Assembly: GCA_021740915.1 (NCBI GenBank) | Contig: JAIOYW010000015.1 | Coordinates: forward strand, 1-64,000 | Direction of reading: 5' to 3' | DNA length: 64,000 nt | Origin: Ignavibacteriales bacterium | GTDB taxonomy: Bacteria; Bacteroidota; Ignavibacteria; Ignavibacteriales; Melioribacteraceae | Shown: piece by piece, positions 1 to 9,336 of the stretch | Layout of the letters: each line of letters opens with the position of its first letter | Position numbering within the stretch: position 1 is the stretch's first letter | Position numbers and translations under genes: made by a program | Notes under the pieces: generated by a model | What the model saw: the letters and a program-made list of their open reading frames with translations, nothing else | Database searches by the model: none | Told to the model about the DNA's origin: nothing

Positions 1-140
1 GGGAAATTCTGCTTTTTCTTTTCGAAATCAAATTGCGGACAGACCCGCCACCTGCCGGAATACTTGGAAGTCAGAACTGGCTTCCTTATTCGGAGTTTTC
101 CTCAAAAATAGTTCGAACATCAACCAAAAAACACCACAAT

Positions 141-177
141 AAAATCCCCGGAATACTTTATGTGTTTCGGGGATTTT
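141..177. terminator. Stem-loop, probable terminator
   Basis: Arms 141-150 (AAAATCCCCG) and 168-177 (CGGGGATTTT) are perfect complements. Three more weak pairs extend the stem inward and leave an 11-base loop. A/T tracts lie on both sides, so it could end transcription from either direction. The gene it serves is not visible. Confidence 0.5.
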
Positions 178-404
178 GAGTTTTAAAGTTTGTTTTGATA
201 AGGCAATCACCCGAATTTTTAATACACGAGTGCTAAATAAATGATACAATTCACTTGACCTCACGACAGAATAACTTTTCCGAAAATATTTTCAGCAGTT
301 CTGTATAAGAGCCTAAACATAATTTTCATCCATTTTACACCTGGAATAATTACATCTATAAATTCCACTCTAAACCGGGTTAACAAAAAAATCTCACGAT
401 TTTC

Positions 405-435
405 TTGACAAACTTAAAAATTCAATATATATTTG
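405..435 (+). promoter_or_regulatory. Promoter of the TetR/MMPL module
   Basis: TTGACA at 405-410 is followed after 17 bases by TATATTTG at 428-435, a perfect match to the Bacteroidetes -7 element TAnnTTTG. The TetR start codon is 31 bases further on. The same arrangement (TTGAC, 17 bases, TAttATTG) occurs before the second TetR gene of the window. Confidence 0.7.
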
Positions 436-453
436 TTAGTGATCGTTCACAAA
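436..453. promoter_or_regulatory. TetR-type operator palindrome
   Basis: TTAGTGA at 436-442 and TCACAAA at 447-453 form an inverted repeat (6 of 7 pairs) around TCGT. The core GTGATCGTTCAC looks like classic TetR-family boxes. It begins directly after the -7 element and covers the expected transcription start, so binding would block the promoter. Autorepression by the adjacent regulator is inferred from position. Confidence 0.65.
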
Positions 454-466
454 CTTATATAAATAG

Positions 467-1054
467 ATGCCAAGATTGACAACAGAACAAAGACAAAAAG
501 AAATAATAGACGAGGCTTTGAATATAATACATGAATGCGGGTATGGATCTCTATCAATAAGAGAACTCGCCATACGAGTAAAAATCAGCGAACCTGCAAT
601 TTACAGGCATTTCCTCAACAAGGAAGATATTATCCTTGGAATACTCTCACGCATCAGCGCATTCGACCAGATATTAGCAGATTCTCTGCATAATAAGAAA
701 ATGCCGCTTGATAAACTTGATGAATTTATTATGTTCCATTTCAGGTTCCTTGAGAAGAACAGAACCCTCACTTCTGTGATATTCGCAGAGGATATCTTCA
801 CGCAGAGTAAAATTCTGAAAGAAAAGCTCATGAAAATAATCTCACACAGGCAGAGACTGCTTGTGGAAATAATCGAGGAGATCAAAAAACAGGACTCGGT
901 AAAGGGACTAAGTTCTCAGGAGCTTTCCAAAATTATCCTCGGTTTTATTCGGATCACTATCATGGAATGGAAATTAAGTGATTTCAGTTTTTCTCTCATC
1001 GATAAGGGCGAAAGCATTAAAAATACTTTTGAAAAATTAATTTTTAATAAATAG
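467..1054 (+). CDS. TetR/AcrR family transcriptional regulator
   Basis: A 195-residue one-component repressor of the usual length for TetR proteins. The N-terminal helix-turn-helix lies at about residues 8-55, with the recognition region LSIRELAIRVKISEPAIYRH. The C-terminal two thirds are helical and variable, as expected for a ligand-binding and dimer domain. It sits ahead of a co-directional MMPL transporter, a LolA-like protein and an outer-membrane barrel, and its promoter carries a TetR-type palindrome. It probably represses itself and the transport genes. The ligand is unknown; a lipid or hydrophobic compound would suit MMPL transport, but that is inference. The ATG at 467 has no clear Shine-Dalgarno but starts the domain correctly. 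Confidence 0.92.
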   Translation: MPRLTTEQRQKEIIDEALNIIHECGYGSLSIRELAIRVKISEPAIYRHFLNKEDIILGILSRISAFDQILADSLHNKKMPLDKLDEFIMFHFRFLEKNRTLTSVIFAEDIFTQSKILKEKLMKIISHRQRLLVEIIEEIKKQDSVKGLSSQELSKIILGFIRITIMEWKLSDFSFSLIDKGESIKNTFEKLIFNK

Positions 1055-1060
1055 TATTGA

Positions 1061-1110
1061 ATGTGTCCTGAGGCAATCAGATGCCTCAGGACACATTTAT
1101 TATTTTTTTC
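1061..1110 (+). terminator. Intrinsic terminator after the TetR gene
   Basis: Arms 1061-1075 and 1082-1096 pair perfectly over 15 bp around the loop ATCAGA, followed by a T-rich tail to 1110. It separates the regulator from the transporter gene, so the transporter probably has its own promoter. Confidence 0.85.
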
Positions 1111-1116
1111 ACAAAA

Positions 1117-1136
1117 TATGTTAGTTAGTATTAACT
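1117..1136 (+). promoter_or_regulatory. Candidate promoter/operator before the MMPL gene
   Basis: TATGTTAG at 1117-1124 is one base from TAnnTTTG. It overlaps the inverted repeat AGTTA-GTAT-TAACT (1123-1136), whose 4-base spacer matches that of the operator at 436-453. This could be a second, weaker site for the same TetR protein. The arms are short, so this is a suggestion only. Confidence 0.35.
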
Positions 1137-1149
1137 CAAAGGAAAATAT

Positions 1150-3441
1150 ATGAATAAAATACTGATCGGATTATTGAAATATCCTTACTGGATATTTGGG
1201 ATCACGTTAGTGATCACAATAGTTTTTCTTTCTCAGATGGCTCAGAATTCAAGAATGGAGACAAATCTTGATGAATACATGCCTCAGGAGCATCCGGCTT
1301 TTGTTTACAGCAATCAGGCCGAAAACTGGTTTAATATCAAAGACGGAATTATTGTTGCAGTCCGGAATGAGAAAAATATATATAACGAAGAAACTCTCAG
1401 CATTATCAAAAAACTGACAAAAACTTTTCAGAAAATGCCGCAGGTAGAAAAGGATGATGTCACTTCTCTTTATACTGCCGATAATATCATCGGAACTGAA
1501 GACGGGATGGACGTAAAATCATTCTATTCCTCTATTCCCGCTTCACAGGAAGAACTCGATGATTTAAGGAAAAAAGTAAAAGCAAATAAAATGGTTTACG
1601 GCAGGCTCGTTTCAGAAGATGAGACGGTGTCGATGATAATCGCCGCCATAAATGATGATGTTTTCACTCAGGAATTTTATGAGGAGATTCTATCAATCGC
1701 CCGTGAAACCGAAACAGAAAACGTCAGTATTTATGTTGCAGGAAGACCGATTGTAGAAGGAACGATGGCACTTTTAGGGCCGGCGGATATGAAAAAAATG
1801 GTTCCGATTGTATTGCTGGTGATAACTATAGTTCTTTATCTGACGCTGAGAAGTATCAGAAGTACAATTCTTACGCTTTTAGTCGTTCTCTTAAGCACAA
1901 TCTGGGCTTTCGGATTGATGGCATTAGTCAGCATACCCATTTATGCCGTCTCAACAATGATACCCGTAATGCTTATTGCGATCGGTGTTGCTGATGGAAT
2001 TCACTTATTCAGCCATTTACAGCTATTCAGATGGAAAAATCCAGAAGTAGTGCTTAAGGATGCTGTGTCGGATATGCTCAAAAAAATGTGGAAACCGGTT
2101 GTTATGACTTCAGTTACAACTGCGGTTGGTTTTATTTCTCTTCTGACCTCCCAGGTTTATCCAATTAAGTATTTCGGACTCTTCACTGCTTTCGGCGTAC
2201 TCTCAGCAATGCTTTTTTCGCTCGTGATATTGCCAGCGGGAATTATGATCTTCAAACTGCCGGCAGCAAAACAGAGAAAAGCCGAAAAAAATGATATTAA
2301 TTCCGGATTCTCCATTGCAGAAAAAATCCTTAAATATAAAAGCATATCAATATTGATCACCGTTATAATAATTGCTGTATCTATTGCGGGAATCGGGAAA
2401 GTCTGGATAAATTCAAGTTTCCTGGACAAATTTGAAAAAGACAGCGATATTGTTCTGACCGATGCTTTTATTAACCAACATTTCGGGGGGACTTCAACTC
2501 TGAACCTTATCTTAGACAGCAAGGAGCCGGGAGTATTCAAAAAACCTGAGGTTCTCAGATTGGTTAACAGGATGCAGACTGAAGTTGTTGCTGCAAATCC
2601 GCAGGTTGGTAATTCATTCTCCCTTACGGATTACGTAAACCGGATGAATAAAGTAATGCATGCCGACAGCGCCGAATATGACAATATCCCCGGAAATCAG
2701 GAGCTTATTGCCCAGTACATCCTGCTTTATGAAATGTCCGGTGATCCGGAAAATCTCTGGAAAGTGGTTGACTATAATTATCAAAAACTGAATGTGAATT
2801 TTCAGTTAAAAAGCGATAATTCAAAAACGATAAATTCAGCAATAAATAAAGTGGAAACTTTCAAAGATGATTTTCAAAAATTAGGCATTGATATGAACTA
2901 CGCCGGTTCAGGCTATACAGGTTTGGTCTTCACTGATCTTATACTTGAAGGTCAGATCATGAGTCTGGTGCTATCATTGTTCATCGTAATTATGTTGCTT
3001 GGGTTAATGTTTAAAAATATTTGGATTGGGCTTATTGGCTCAATACCAATTTCAATAACTGCAATAATAAGTTTTGGGATAATGGGGTGGAGCGGAATTC
3101 CACTAAACACTACAACCGCATTGCTCTCCAGCATAGCTATCGGGATAGGAATAGATTTCGCTGTCCACTTTATTGAGCAATATAAACTCTATTCAACCCG
3201 GGGAGATAAATTACTGACCGCTGAAAAGACAATTTCACACACCGGGCGAGCAATATTATTTAATGCTGTGGTTGTCATCGCAGGATTTTTAGTGCTCCTT
3301 TTCTCTGTTTTCCCTCCTAACCGGGAACTGGGCGCACTCGTATCGGCAAATATGTTTATCAGTTTTGCGGGAACCCTGACGATAATGCTCATTATGCTTA
3401 ATAAATCAAATATTTTCTTTAAAAATAAAAAGGATAATTAA
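1150..3441 (+). CDS. MMPL/RND superfamily transporter
   Basis: A 763-residue inner-membrane exporter powered by the proton gradient. The family moves lipids or hydrophobic molecules, often together with periplasmic LolA-like carriers. The two-fold RND plan is visible: TM1 at about 13-32, a periplasmic porter loop, a bundle of five helices at about 215-370, then a second helix/loop/bundle half from about 395. Each half has the intramembrane Asp typical of proton relay: D282 in GVADGIHL and D669 in IGIDFAVHF. An AAAGGA ribosome-binding site lies 6 bases before the ATG. The LolA-like gene follows after 1 base. Length matches the compact RND/MMPL type rather than AcrB-like pumps (about 1000 residues). 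The substrate is unknown. Confidence 0.88.
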   Translation: MNKILIGLLKYPYWIFGITLVITIVFLSQMAQNSRMETNLDEYMPQEHPAFVYSNQAENWFNIKDGIIVAVRNEKNIYNEETLSIIKKLTKTFQKMPQVEKDDVTSLYTADNIIGTEDGMDVKSFYSSIPASQEELDDLRKKVKANKMVYGRLVSEDETVSMIIAAINDDVFTQEFYEEILSIARETETENVSIYVAGRPIVEGTMALLGPADMKKMVPIVLLVITIVLYLTLRSIRSTILTLLVVLLSTIWAFGLMALVSIPIYAVSTMIPVMLIAIGVADGIHLFSHLQLFRWKNPEVVLKDAVSDMLKKMWKPVVMTSVTTAVGFISLLTSQVYPIKYFGLFTAFGVLSAMLFSLVILPAGIMIFKLPAAKQRKAEKNDINSGFSIAEKILKYKSISILITVIIIAVSIAGIGKVWINSSFLDKFEKDSDIVLTDAFINQHFGGTSTLNLILDSKEPGVFKKPEVLRLVNRMQTEVVAANPQVGNSFSLTDYVNRMNKVMHADSAEYDNIPGNQELIAQYILLYEMSGDPENLWKVVDYNYQKLNVNFQLKSDNSKTINSAINKVETFKDDFQKLGIDMNYAGSGYTGLVFTDLILEGQIMSLVLSLFIVIMLLGLMFKNIWIGLIGSIPISITAIISFGIMGWSGIPLNTTTALLSSIAIGIGIDFAVHFIEQYKLYSTRGDKLLTAEKTISHTGRAILFNAVVVIAGFLVLLFSVFPPNRELGALVSANMFISFAGTLTIMLIMLNKSNIFFKNKKDN

Positions 3442-3442
3442 A

Positions 3443-4225
3443 ATGAAAACTTTAAGGCTGATCACATTTTTAGTGGCTCTTTTAGTACTTAATTCCAATG
3501 AATTTTACCCTCAAAAGCTGACCGGTCTTCAGATAATGGAAAAAGTTTATGACCGTCCCGAAGGAAATGATATGACATCCAATCTGACAATGACTCTCAA
3601 AAACGATTCAGGAGATGAGAGGGTCAGGAAGATAAAACAATTTACCCGTGATTTCGGCACAATGGAGAAAAAAATTATGTTCTTCATCTCCCCTGCCGAT
3701 GTTAAGAACACTTCATTTATGAACTGGAGCTATTCCAGGCAGGGACAGGACGATGATCAATGGATATATCTGCCGGCTTTGAAAAAAACAAAAAGAATAT
3801 CCAGTGAGAGCAAAAGTGATTACTTTATGGGTTCAGATTTCACTTACGATGATTTGGGCGACCGTCAGCCCAATGAAGATAGTCATAAATTACTTAAAGA
3901 AGAAAAGTACAATAGCGATGATTGTTACGTTATTGAAAGTAAACCCGAACAATTGGACTACATGTATTCCAGGACGGTTTCCTGGGTTGCAAAGGATAAA
4001 TGGATTGTCCTGAAAAAAGAATTCTACGATGAAGATGGTGATCTTTTAAAAACTCTGACAGTCAAAAAATTCGAAAATATTAGCGGTATTCTTGTTGTTA
4101 CCCACACCGAGATGAAAAACGTACAGAAAAATCATCAGACAATTATGGACCTTAAAAACGTAAATATTAATTCCGGCATTGAAGATTCGAAATTTACAGA
4201 AAGAATAATGACGCGCGGTTTATAA
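3443..4225 (+). CDS. Outer membrane lipoprotein-sorting (LolA-like) protein
   Basis: A 260-residue exported protein with an N-terminal signal peptide (hydrophobic residues about 4-18). The conserved blocks DDQWIYLPALKKTKRIS and FMGSDFTYDDL are typical of the LolA-like family (PF17131) that accompanies MMPL transporters. Such proteins have an open half-barrel that can hold an acyl chain, so a periplasmic shuttle between the MMPL pump and the outer membrane is the likely role. The start lies 1 base after the transporter stop, with AGGATAA in front, so the pair is translationally coupled. It lacks a lipobox and is probably soluble. Paralogy with true LolA is distant, so I give no gene symbol. 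Confidence 0.82.
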   Translation: MKTLRLITFLVALLVLNSNEFYPQKLTGLQIMEKVYDRPEGNDMTSNLTMTLKNDSGDERVRKIKQFTRDFGTMEKKIMFFISPADVKNTSFMNWSYSRQGQDDDQWIYLPALKKTKRISSESKSDYFMGSDFTYDDLGDRQPNEDSHKLLKEEKYNSDDCYVIESKPEQLDYMYSRTVSWVAKDKWIVLKKEFYDEDGDLLKTLTVKKFENISGILVVTHTEMKNVQKNHQTIMDLKNVNINSGIEDSKFTERIMTRGL

Positions 4226-4302
4226 AGTTTTATCGGGTAAATGCAGGCTCACGACCGAGGGCTGTTTTACACAATAATTAACAAATATTACAAGGATTAT
4301 AA

Positions 4303-5544
4303 ATGAAAAGGTTTTTAGTTTTTATATGGATTCTGCTCACTTCCGGATTATATCCTCAGAGCCTGGATTTTTCCGGATACCTGAGAAATTATTCAGGGAT
4401 GCGGGCTGGAAATGGGAATACTGATTTTGTGATTTTACAAAATACGTTCAGTCTGAATATGGAAAAGAATATGGGCGGATCTGCATTCAAAATCAACACG
4501 ATGCTCTATCATAATGGATCTGCAAATGACAGTATCCTGTTTAAGTTGCGCGAGGCATATCTCGATCTCTATTTCGATAAATTTGATATAAGAATTGGTA
4601 AGCAGCAGATTGTATGGGGAAAAGCCGATGGTGTATTTATAACTGATATCGTTTCCCCAAAAGATCTTTACGAATTTTTACTCCCTGAATTCGATGAGAT
4701 CAGGATTGGAGTAACCGGAATTAAACTGAATTATTATCTGGGAGATAGCGGTTTTGAAATAGTCTGGCTTCCAGTATTTAACCCGACTAACTCTCCGGAA
4801 CAAAACTCGATCTGGTATCCTTCGAGCGGGTTGAATTTGGCTGCAGCTCCCGACCTTTCAGAACAAAATGTTGCTGCCTCATTAAAAAACAGCGAGATTT
4901 TTCTTAAGTATTCATCACTGACAGGAGTAATTGACTTTGAACTGATGGCTGGCTATACGTGGGACGATGATCCGGCAATGTTTTTTTCTATGACGCCAGA
5001 TCCGTCAGGAATCAGCCTGACTGTAAATCCTGAATATAAAAGAATTTCATTAGCCGGGGGAAGCTTAAGTTCTACTTTAGGACCTTTGGTAATTCGAAGC
5101 GAAGCCGCTTACTATTTTGGAAAGTACTTTAATACGGCAAATCCCGCTACTGATAATGGAACAATAGTAAAAGACTATATCCACTATATGCTGGGTGCGG
5201 ACTTTATGCTCTGGGATATTAATTTTAGCGCCCAATATATTCAGAAAGCTATCATAGATTACGAGCCAGTAATTATCTCCAATAATTTATTTAACGGGCA
5301 GTATAGCGATATGATGACATTTCTTGCAAAATATTCAATGCTGAATGAAACACTTAACCTGGAACTGTTCACTTATTATGACTTTGAATTCGATGATTCT
5401 CTTATAAGACCAAGAGTTCTTTATGACTATTCTGATTCAATAAATCTTCAGTTCGGAGCCAATATCTTTACCGGCGAAAAAGGACAATTCGGACAATTTG
5501 ATAAGAATGATATGATCTACGGTAAAATAATTTACAGTTTTTAA
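4303..5544 (+). CDS. DUF1302-like outer-membrane beta-barrel protein
   Basis: A 413-residue protein with a signal peptide ending near SGLYPQ, then alternating amphipathic strands and a C-terminal aromatic residue (IIYSF) as in outer-membrane barrels. The segment GKQQIVWGKADGVFITDIVS resembles the RQxxxWG block of the DUF1302/alginate-export porin group. It follows the MMPL and LolA-like genes after 77 bp (AAGGAT ribosome-binding site), and the three probably form an inner membrane, periplasm, outer membrane route. Whether it is a channel or a receptor for the cargo cannot be told from sequence. A strong terminator follows at 5557. Confidence 0.7.
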   Translation: MKRFLVFIWILLTSGLYPQSLDFSGYLRNYSGMRAGNGNTDFVILQNTFSLNMEKNMGGSAFKINTMLYHNGSANDSILFKLREAYLDLYFDKFDIRIGKQQIVWGKADGVFITDIVSPKDLYEFLLPEFDEIRIGVTGIKLNYYLGDSGFEIVWLPVFNPTNSPEQNSIWYPSSGLNLAAAPDLSEQNVAASLKNSEIFLKYSSLTGVIDFELMAGYTWDDDPAMFFSMTPDPSGISLTVNPEYKRISLAGGSLSSTLGPLVIRSEAAYYFGKYFNTANPATDNGTIVKDYIHYMLGADFMLWDINFSAQYIQKAIIDYEPVIISNNLFNGQYSDMMTFLAKYSMLNETLNLELFTYYDFEFDDSLIRPRVLYDYSDSINLQFGANIFTGEKGQFGQFDKNDMIYGKIIYSF

Positions 5545-5556
5545 TTTTTTTTCAGA

Positions 5557-5598
5557 CCGGTGGTTTTATTAGTTGAAAATAAAATCACCGGGATTTTT
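5557..5598. terminator. Bidirectional terminator between convergent genes
   Basis: Arms 5557-5570 and 5578-5591 pair over 14 bp with one G-U wobble and a 7-base loop. T-rich sequence follows on the plus side, and an A-run (5539-5550 region) gives a U-run on the minus strand. It sits between the barrel gene and the convergent sensor kinase. Confidence 0.8.
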
Positions 5599-5697
5599 CC
5601 TTTATGGAAATATCAGCATCTCCCATGTTTGAAATAACGCCGCTTCATTTTACTATTTCTGAAAAAGCTGACTTTATTCCCGGGAATAATTTTTGTG

Positions 5698-8600
5698 TCA
5701 AATGTCCGCTTGCGGAAGAGTGAAGCTGAAAATGCTTCCTTTACCTGGTTCACTTTCAACGAACAATTCACCACCATTCTTACTGATGAACTCTTTGGAA
5801 AGTAATAGCCCCAATCCGGTTGTGGGTTCATCCTCAGTTCCCTTTCTGCCGGTTTTAACATCAAGGTTAAAGAGGTTCTCCTTCATAGTCGAAGGAATTC
5901 CAATTCCGGTGTCCTCGATCGAAATGTTCACAAAACCATTACCTGAATTCTCGTAAGCAATAATGATTCTTCCTTCCCTTGGTGTAAATTTAACAGCGTT
6001 CGTAATAAGATTCATCAGTACGGATGTTATCATGTTTTCATCAGCAAGGACGAATAGACTATGACCAATATTGTTCTGTATAGTTATTTTTTTATTCTCA
6101 GCGGAAGATCCCAATATACCAAGGGTTCTTTCCACTAATTCTTTTACGTCAACTTTTTTAATTTCCAGATTAACTTTTCCCTGCTTGATCTGTGCCCACT
6201 CGAGCAAATTTTTCAGAAGCTTAAATAAATTCTGTGCTTTTTTTCTCATTTCATTTGAAAGTTCCTGGAGTTCTTTCAGAGAAAATGTGTCAATATCCTC
6301 TGCCATTATTTCTGTTATCCCCAGAAAACTCTGGAAAGGACTCCGCAGATCATGAGCGATAATAGCAAAGAATTTGTCTTTTTCAATATTAAGATTTTCG
6401 AGTTCTTGTGCGTAACGCCGGATTTTTTCCTTCGCTTCTCGTCTTTCTGTAAAATCTTCCACGATAGCTACCGCACCGTTAAATTCATTATCAGCAGTAT
6501 AAACCGGGCTTATTTTCATCCTGATAAATGTTGACTTATTCCCTGTAAAAGATGTATAATTTCCCTCGAATTCTGCGGTCTCACCAAGGTAACATTTTTT
6601 AAAAGTCTCCTTTATTCTGTCATCCGGAAGATTGTGGAAATTAAATCCAATAATTACCTCTTTCGGCGAGCCTAATAATTCAGCAAACTGGTCGTTACAG
6701 GAAAGAACCACACCGGATTTATCATAGCGTACAATTCCAATTGGGGCATTTTCAAAAACAACCCGAAGGCGGTTCTCATTTTCCATTAATATACTTTCAA
6801 ACCGCTTTCTCTCTGTTATATCCCTGCTGACAAATATTAGTCCGTTTATTTTTCCGTTCTGATCCCTTAGAATTTCTGCTTTTGTTTCACAGAAAAATGT
6901 GCTGCCATCCTTCTTCAGCATTAAAAATTCCTGCGGTCCTGAAAATTGACCTTTCAGCAATTTTTTAATTATAGAAATTGACCTCTCCCGAAAAGCAGGG
7001 GTAATGAATTCAGTAATATGTCTGCCAAGTAATTCACTGCTGTCATCATATCCCCACATCTCTATTGTTCGGCGGGAGACCGAAAGCAGGATTCCTTGTG
7101 CTGATGTTGTGGCTATTCCGTCTGGCGAGAGTTCAAAAAGCTTACGCCATAATTCCTCACTCTCTTTTATCGCCTTTTCATTTCTCTTTCTTTGGGTGAT
7201 ATCAGTGGCGATTCCGCAAACGCCATAAATTTCACCTCTTTCATTTTCCAATGGGAATTTGGCGCTGAAAAAATGCATGGTATCCTGTCCCTGAACAAGA
7301 ACCTCTTCGATCTCAATCAGTTTTCTTTGCCGTATAGCAAAAAGATCATTCATTCGGAACTGCTCTGCAATATCTTTTGGAAAAATCTCAAAATCTGTTT
7401 TGCCGAGAGTGAACTCTCTGCTGATCCCGGTAAAACTACGCCAATTGTCATTCACCAGGAGATATTTCCCATCCATATCTTTGACAAATATTATTGATGG
7501 AATCGAATTAATTAATTCGGAAAGAAAACTCTTATCCGAAATTAGTTCCTCAAGTATCCGTTTTTTTTCTGTTACATCTCTGGTGACGCCGATAAAACCT
7601 ATAAAGGCACCCGAAGAATCCTGCATCAAATTCAATTTCGTTTCTGTCCAGATCAATTCTCCATTCTTACGTATCATTTCAAGATTCAGCGAGTTATCAA
7701 CATCAATCCCGACTTTCATCTTATCGAATAATTCCCTAAATCTTTTTTGGATCAGAAGCGCGGAGTCGTTGGTGAATCTTTTAATAAGCCCGAGCGCTAA
7801 ATACTCTTCGGGTAAATAACCTGTTAATTTTTGAATGGATGGGCTTACATAAGTCAGAATCATTTTTTCATTAGTGGACCAGATAACATCGTCAGAATAG
7901 TGGGCGAGCATTCGGAATTTTTCTTCGCTTTTTCTTAGTTCCTGCCGTGTTTCTTCAGCTAATGCAGCCTCCGTTTTTAATTTTGAATACCTCGAGTGAA
8001 AAAAGTATGCGAGCCAGCCAAAAATTCCGAGACCAATGATAAATATTAGCAAAAGTCCCGTAGGAAACTGTGGCGGTTTTTTGATATAGTTTTGATATAA
8101 CAACTCTTTTGTACTTACTTTATTTTTCAGCAATCCAACTCTTTCATAAGTCGCAATAATATTATGCCATTTTTCTTCATTCGAGTATCCGATATTAACC
8201 AGATCGGGCAATACAAATTCGTTAATTTTATCGGCTTCGAAAGAAAGATGCTCCCTGGAATACCTTTCTGAATATTTTTCTAAAATCAGATCAATCATTT
8301 CTTCATGATTGTTGAGGGCATATTTCCATCCTTCGAGGGAGGCTTCCAAAAAATCCTTAACCAGTTTTGGATATTCCTTCACCATGATTTCTGTAGTGTA
8401 GATACAGTCACCATAAAAAAGAGCGCCATTATCTGAAGGAGTAAATCGAATATAATTAAAATGAGCCTGGTCTAATGTGAAAATATCGTCTGAAGCATAG
8501 CCGGTAATTGCATCAGCTTTGCCATTGATAAGGTCGTTAATATCAAGAGGATTTCCAACCCTGTTCAGTTTGTCTGTATTGATCCTGTTTTCTTTCAGAT

Positions 8601-9039
8601 AATCAATCAGTGCTGCAGAATTCGGATTGAACATAATTCTTTTATCCTGCAGATCCTCAACATGTTTTATTCCTGCTGACCGGGAAGCTAATAGAACCAA
8701 AGGTGATCTTTGAAATATCGGAGCCAGAATTACAACTGGTTTTTCCGGTGAGCGCTCCATAATTATTTGCGTTGAAGCAATCCCGAAATGCGAATCTTCG
8801 CTGAAAACTGATTCTTCCGAAACATTGCCCGATGGAGGTTCAATAAGGTTGACTTTCAGCCCGCGCGACTGAAAGTACCCTTTTTCAATAGCAGCATAGT
8901 AGCCGGCATTTTGAAACTGGTGCTTACATTTTAACTGCAGATTGATCTCTGTCAGATTATCCTGTGCGCTTAGAGTGTAGGTAGAGCAAAAAGTGACCAG
9001 AATAATGAGATTCAATCTGATTCGAAGAAATGATCTCAT
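5698..9039 (-). CDS. NMT1-domain, multi-PAS sensor histidine kinase
   Basis: A 1113-residue membrane kinase. A signal peptide (1-25) is followed by a periplasmic NMT1/THI5-like substrate-binding domain (about 30-310), a family that binds thiamine precursors, nitrate, taurine or similar small ligands. One TM helix lies at about 323-346. Four PAS domains follow (about 370-490, 500-620, 625-745, 755-875). The HisKA region has phospho-acceptor H896 (FFAIIAHDLRSPFQ), and the HATPase domain has all boxes: N (MNLITNAVKF), G1 (EDTGIGI) and G2 (TTGLGLLLSKEF). All catalytic residues look intact. There is no receiver domain and no response regulator gene next to it, so the partner is elsewhere. It is probably monocistronic, with its own promoter in the 9040-9336 gap. 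Confidence 0.9.
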   Translation of the reverse strand: MRSFLRIRLNLIILVTFCSTYTLSAQDNLTEINLQLKCKHQFQNAGYYAAIEKGYFQSRGLKVNLIEPPSGNVSEESVFSEDSHFGIASTQIIMERSPEKPVVILAPIFQRSPLVLLASRSAGIKHVEDLQDKRIMFNPNSAALIDYLKENRINTDKLNRVGNPLDINDLINGKADAITGYASDDIFTLDQAHFNYIRFTPSDNGALFYGDCIYTTEIMVKEYPKLVKDFLEASLEGWKYALNNHEEMIDLILEKYSERYSREHLSFEADKINEFVLPDLVNIGYSNEEKWHNIIATYERVGLLKNKVSTKELLYQNYIKKPPQFPTGLLLIFIIGLGIFGWLAYFFHSRYSKLKTEAALAEETRQELRKSEEKFRMLAHYSDDVIWSTNEKMILTYVSPSIQKLTGYLPEEYLALGLIKRFTNDSALLIQKRFRELFDKMKVGIDVDNSLNLEMIRKNGELIWTETKLNLMQDSSGAFIGFIGVTRDVTEKKRILEELISDKSFLSELINSIPSIIFVKDMDGKYLLVNDNWRSFTGISREFTLGKTDFEIFPKDIAEQFRMNDLFAIRQRKLIEIEEVLVQGQDTMHFFSAKFPLENERGEIYGVCGIATDITQRKRNEKAIKESEELWRKLFELSPDGIATTSAQGILLSVSRRTIEMWGYDDSSELLGRHITEFITPAFRERSISIIKKLLKGQFSGPQEFLMLKKDGSTFFCETKAEILRDQNGKINGLIFVSRDITERKRFESILMENENRLRVVFENAPIGIVRYDKSGVVLSCNDQFAELLGSPKEVIIGFNFHNLPDDRIKETFKKCYLGETAEFEGNYTSFTGNKSTFIRMKISPVYTADNEFNGAVAIVEDFTERREAKEKIRRYAQELENLNIEKDKFFAIIAHDLRSPFQSFLGITEIMAEDIDTFSLKELQELSNEMRKKAQNLFKLLKNLLEWAQIKQGKVNLEIKKVDVKELVERTLGILGSSAENKKITIQNNIGHSLFVLADENMITSVLMNLITNAVKFTPREGRIIIAYENSGNGFVNISIEDTGIGIPSTMKENLFNLDVKTGRKGTEDEPTTGLGLLLSKEFISKNGGELFVESEPGKGSIFSFTLPQADI

Positions 9040-9336
9040 AGTAGCGTTATTATTCTGTGTTTATCGTATTAAAATAGTAAAAAAAATATTAAAATGGTAG
9101 TAGTTTAACTAAAAAGAGAATTGTGTAATTAATATCTCTAAAACATTATATCGGTAAGATTGCCAAATATTTGCCAGCCTAAGTATAACTGTAGGCATTA
9201 ATTTTTTTTTAACAATCTATATTATTGTCTGAATTAAAATGAGACCGGATGTCGGGATTAAATTTACCGAAATCCTCATCCTGCTTCAGAAGGTCTGAAA
9301 TATTTCGTAAATTTAATGCTGAAATTAATATAAATT
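9040..9336. other. Divergent intergenic region
   Basis: This 297-bp gap separates the divergent sensor kinase and ABC exporter genes and should hold promoters for both. TATTATTG at 9220-9227 is one base from TAnnTTTG and could serve the exporter. No convincing operator or hairpin was found. Confidence 0.4.

Larger units (their letters stand above)
1..466. other. Non-coding left edge
   Basis: No convincing gene is seen before the TetR start. The only reading frame of note (minus, about 28-264) has no ribosome-binding site and no recognisable domain. The stretch holds one strong stem-loop (141-177) and, at its right end, the promoter and operator of the TetR gene (405-453). A neighbouring gene probably ends to the left of the window. 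Confidence 0.6.

Noticed and set aside
28-264. Minus-strand frame of 78 codons at the left edge
   Set aside because: No ribosome-binding site, no recognisable domain, and it spans the stem-loop at 141-177.
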